Shown one piece after another: positions 61,258 through 64,000 of a stretch of DNA of 64,000 bases. Location of the stretch: the NCBI RefSeq assembly GCF_022581195.2, contig NC_061469.1, positions 8,178,501 through 8,242,500 on the forward strand, written 5' to 3'. The position numbers and the translations under genes are program-made. The notes beneath the pieces were generated by a model, which had not been told where the DNA came from, made no database searches, and saw only the letters and a list, made by a program, of their open reading frames with translations. Each line of letters begins with the position of its first letter. The stretch's first letter is position 1. The DNA comes from Helicoverpa zea. Lineage: Eukaryota; Arthropoda; Insecta; Lepidoptera; Noctuidae.

Positions 61258-61311
61258 TATCCACCGCGGGCCGGCAAGCACAGGATGTATCGAATTACGC
61301 CAACTTACGAT
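61258..61311 (+). other. Candidate small Runx exon (54 bp)
   Basis: The segment is preceded by a strong acceptor (GGCCCTTTCTCTTCGCAG) and followed by a consensus donor (GTAAGT). It is 54 nt long, so it preserves phase. In phase 1 after exon 4 it is open and would read V-STAGRQAQDVSNYANLR. I do not recognise the peptide. It could be an alternatively used exon or a chance pairing of splice signals. Confidence 0.25.
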
Positions 61312-64000
61312 GTAAGTGATCACCAATAAAAACAAAAACTCTCGCCCGAGGGGTGAGAATATTCTTATGGGAGTATAATGAGATTTATAAAGCTTCAGCC
61401 AACTATGTGTGTTGTTTTACTCTGTTTTGATACTTGTAGGGGTTTTCTTGACGATGAGATTGGTTATTGAATTTAATTTAATAAAAGATTTAAGGACTTT
61501 TGGGGTACGGATACTGTGGTACTTTATATTAAGAAACTCTTTAAAAAATGTGCGGGGGTAGCGTACCTAACTTTTGATCTCGGGTGACTATTCGGAAAAA
61601 GAACAAAAAATTAGTAGAGTCTGACACCTCGACGAGTAAGGGCTTTGGAATTGTTATCAATGAAATGATCTTCCGACTTCTGAATACATTGATCAACGAA
61701 CTAAACTAACATAATTAGACCACGAACAATTCCTTGAAGTACATAGTCGGAAACCGGAACAGCTTCCATAGTTTCCGTCACCGCATCCTACATCGATTAT
61801 ACGTCTAATCACATGTTAAACAAGAACGGGCGTCGCGATCAAAGGAGCCTAATTACACCCCCGCCCCTAATCAACGCCCTTGATTGGCTCAGACGTGTTT
61901 GTGCGCGACAACGGTGACGTGACGGCAGTTAACCTATATGTAGGACTATGGTCTTAATTAGGATACTTATATATTTTTGGTATATGCCTTCAAGCAGGAT
62001 TTTTTGCCGTCAAGAGTTGATATGGTTTCGTAAGAACTTATTTTTATGAGACACGAAAACATCCCTGAAAAAAGAAGCGTAAAAATGGTTTCTTAAAGGC
62101 TGCGTCCGTAGTAAGCAAGAAAGCAGAAGTAAAGTCGACTAAGATCCAGATTTAATCTTAACTTACCTAATGACATATTTACCTTAACTTACCTATCTAA
62201 ACCTATGACAAAATAATTGTGAAATTGTTGTTGTGAACCATGACATTTGATGAGATTGAGTGCCACCTCTAGAATATATGTATTGGATCAAAATTCTTTC
62301 AGTATCGCTGGTTCTAAATACCCCAACACAAAATCGCAATTACCCCACCTCCCATAAAACAACACGGCAAGTTCCACAGCGAATGGCCAATTTTAATCGC
62401 TATTTTCATTTATTTCATATTCGTTAAACAGGACGCGATGTTTTGACAGTTTCCACGCGGACGCCCGGAGGTAGCAGTGTTAATGTGACATTACCGTGGG
62501 TGTCGCAGGGGCGAGGGGGGGTGTAGGTGGCCGGGGAGGGGAACGCGGGGGACGGCCGGTAATTATCCCACGTCAACGGCAGGCCTAGGCTCCCTGTCCG
62601 TGCCTATGTTAACAGCTAGCTTTCATAACTACCGTGTTATACTGGGTAATGTTCGTGTTTTAAGAATGTTGTTTTAGTAAGTTTATGATCTTATACTGGC
62701 TGAAGAAGGTGTAAGAAATGATACAGAAGCTTTGTCTATCAAGCTTTTTGTCAGCATAACTTCTTAAGTTTTCTAAGGTCTCATATTTGCTCTATTTCCT
62801 TCATATTCCATGGAAATAACCGGAATGTATCTATTGAGTACCTAAAAATCCACAATTCAACTCCAAAATAAAACAATTCCAAACCAAACCTCAAATCCGA
62901 CATGACAAACGTTTTTTACCAGTACATAATTTTACATGGCAACACAATCGTTACCGCAGCGGGCAACACAGAGCGCTTTTATTTAGACACCTAATTAAAT
63001 ATTAATTAAGTGCATATCACATTTATACATTAAACCGATTTTAATTTCATGTTCGAGCGCGCAAAAGTAGGACTTGGTCCTCGTTTGCACCACAAAATGA
63101 AGTGGAATCGCACAGTGCGGCCGCCGGTGCGTGCGAGTGGTATCGACTAGGGAAAATCATTATCCAATACACTTTTGATTAATAAACTGCTGGTTGTAAT
63201 TGCATATGTACTGGTTGTTTTAAGCCAGTTATGAGCGTCTGAGTGGGTGGGTTCATCATCTAAAACCGCTCTAATTCCTGTGCAATAGTGGACTTGATGA
63301 AGTGCGTTAAATACTGCCCTAAGGATAATTTGTGAGGGGAGAGTTTGTAACATTACCATTACACTTCTAGCTATTAAATACAAGATGTGAATGAATTAGA
63401 TTTTGCCATAAATAAAAATAGACCACAATAAATTCAGATTTAATCGCGATACTTATTGGTTTTCTCTTTATAAGGAGCTTAACATAATTCCATAAGCAAT
63501 AAATATACCTAGGTACAACTTTCATGCACTTCCATGATTTACTTAATAAGTAGAAGAGGACAGCAACCCAAGTTCGAGTAGTACCTACACCTACCTGTCT
63601 AAATTCTAATGGTTACACAGTAGATTATTTATCTCAGTAGTACCTATAGATGCATCGTCAAGGTTATCAACTACCTCGAAGTTCTGGGGAAAACCAATTT
63701 TATTTACTGCATCTGATGCCATTCGCGGGTTTAATAAAATATACACAGCCTAACTTCTTGTAAGGTACGCAATCCAAGCCGAGTGCTGAGTTTCATAAGT
63801 TTATTTTCTTATTACTTACCTACTTGTAACTATGTACTTGATCAATTTAATGGAGTTCAAGATAAACTTTTCCCCTTTCTCCTCTTATTAATTAACATGC
63901 AAAACTTAAGATGCCTGGTAAATTCATAGGTTTACAATTTTTATAGTCTTTCTCGAGCATGGTGGCCTACTGTGATACTTATGTACGAGTCTATTTTATC
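61312..64000 (+). other. End of window; probable Runx intron 4
   Basis: No coding region is supported. Notable GC-rich blocks are 61780-61940 (with TAATTA, CCCCGCCCC and ATCAAAGG strings) and 62440-62600 (a G-rich run around GGGGCGAGGGGGG). The Runx C-terminal exon with VWRPY was looked for and not found. Confidence 0.5.

Noticed and set aside
1..64000. CRISPR arrays, bacterial operons, ribosome binding sites
   Set aside because: The window is eukaryotic nuclear DNA; short tandem runs are microsatellites inside transposon remnants.

Overview
This is an AT-rich, repeat-laden stretch of an animal nuclear genome. Long introns, GT-AG splice sites and lepidopteran-style interspersed repeats point to a moth or butterfly: a tRNA-headed SINE, Helitron-like TCTATACTAATATTATAAAG/CTAGT fragments, a GGGTTCCGTA repeat, and LINE tails ending in (GATTT)n or (GAT)n. 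Coding density is very low, and nearly all short open frames are chance.

The only clear host gene is a Runx (Runt-domain) transcription factor on the + strand. I can place four coding exons: 22969-23080, 29887-30126, 45746-45859 and 50332-50514. They join in one frame (every junction is phase 1) to give 216 complete codons with a full Runt domain at about residues 28-155. The window ends inside the next intron, so the C-terminus is missing. A 54-bp open segment at 61258-61311 with good splice sites is a weak candidate for a fifth exon. Insects carry several Runx paralogues (runt, lozenge, RunxA, RunxB), and I cannot say which one this is.

Layout: 1-22.4 kb is upstream DNA with a palindromic Harbinger-type MITE (3102-3467), Helitron-like debris (12.1-13.3 kb), SINE pieces and a diverged tandem array (18.5-19.4 kb). 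At 22.1-23.1 kb lie a GC-rich leader, paired Runx-type sites and exon 1. Intron 1 is 6.8 kb. Intron 2 is 15.6 kb and holds the two most interesting insertions. One is a nested PIF/Harbinger-type composite (30.35-33.23 kb) with a broken transposase exon and a MYB-like fragment. The other is an intact-looking two-exon tyrosine recombinase of Crypton type, antisense to Runx (42945-44258). Intron 3 (4.5 kb) contains a well-preserved SINE with a 14-bp target-site duplication and a GGGTTCCGTA repeat. From 50.5 kb to the end is intron 4 sequence with a Helitron-like copy and blocks that could be regulatory.

The Runx gene would encode a DNA-binding regulator that acts with CBF-beta (Brother/Big brother in flies). 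The mobile elements are passengers in its introns, but the recombinase has kept its reading frame, splice sites and catalytic residues.
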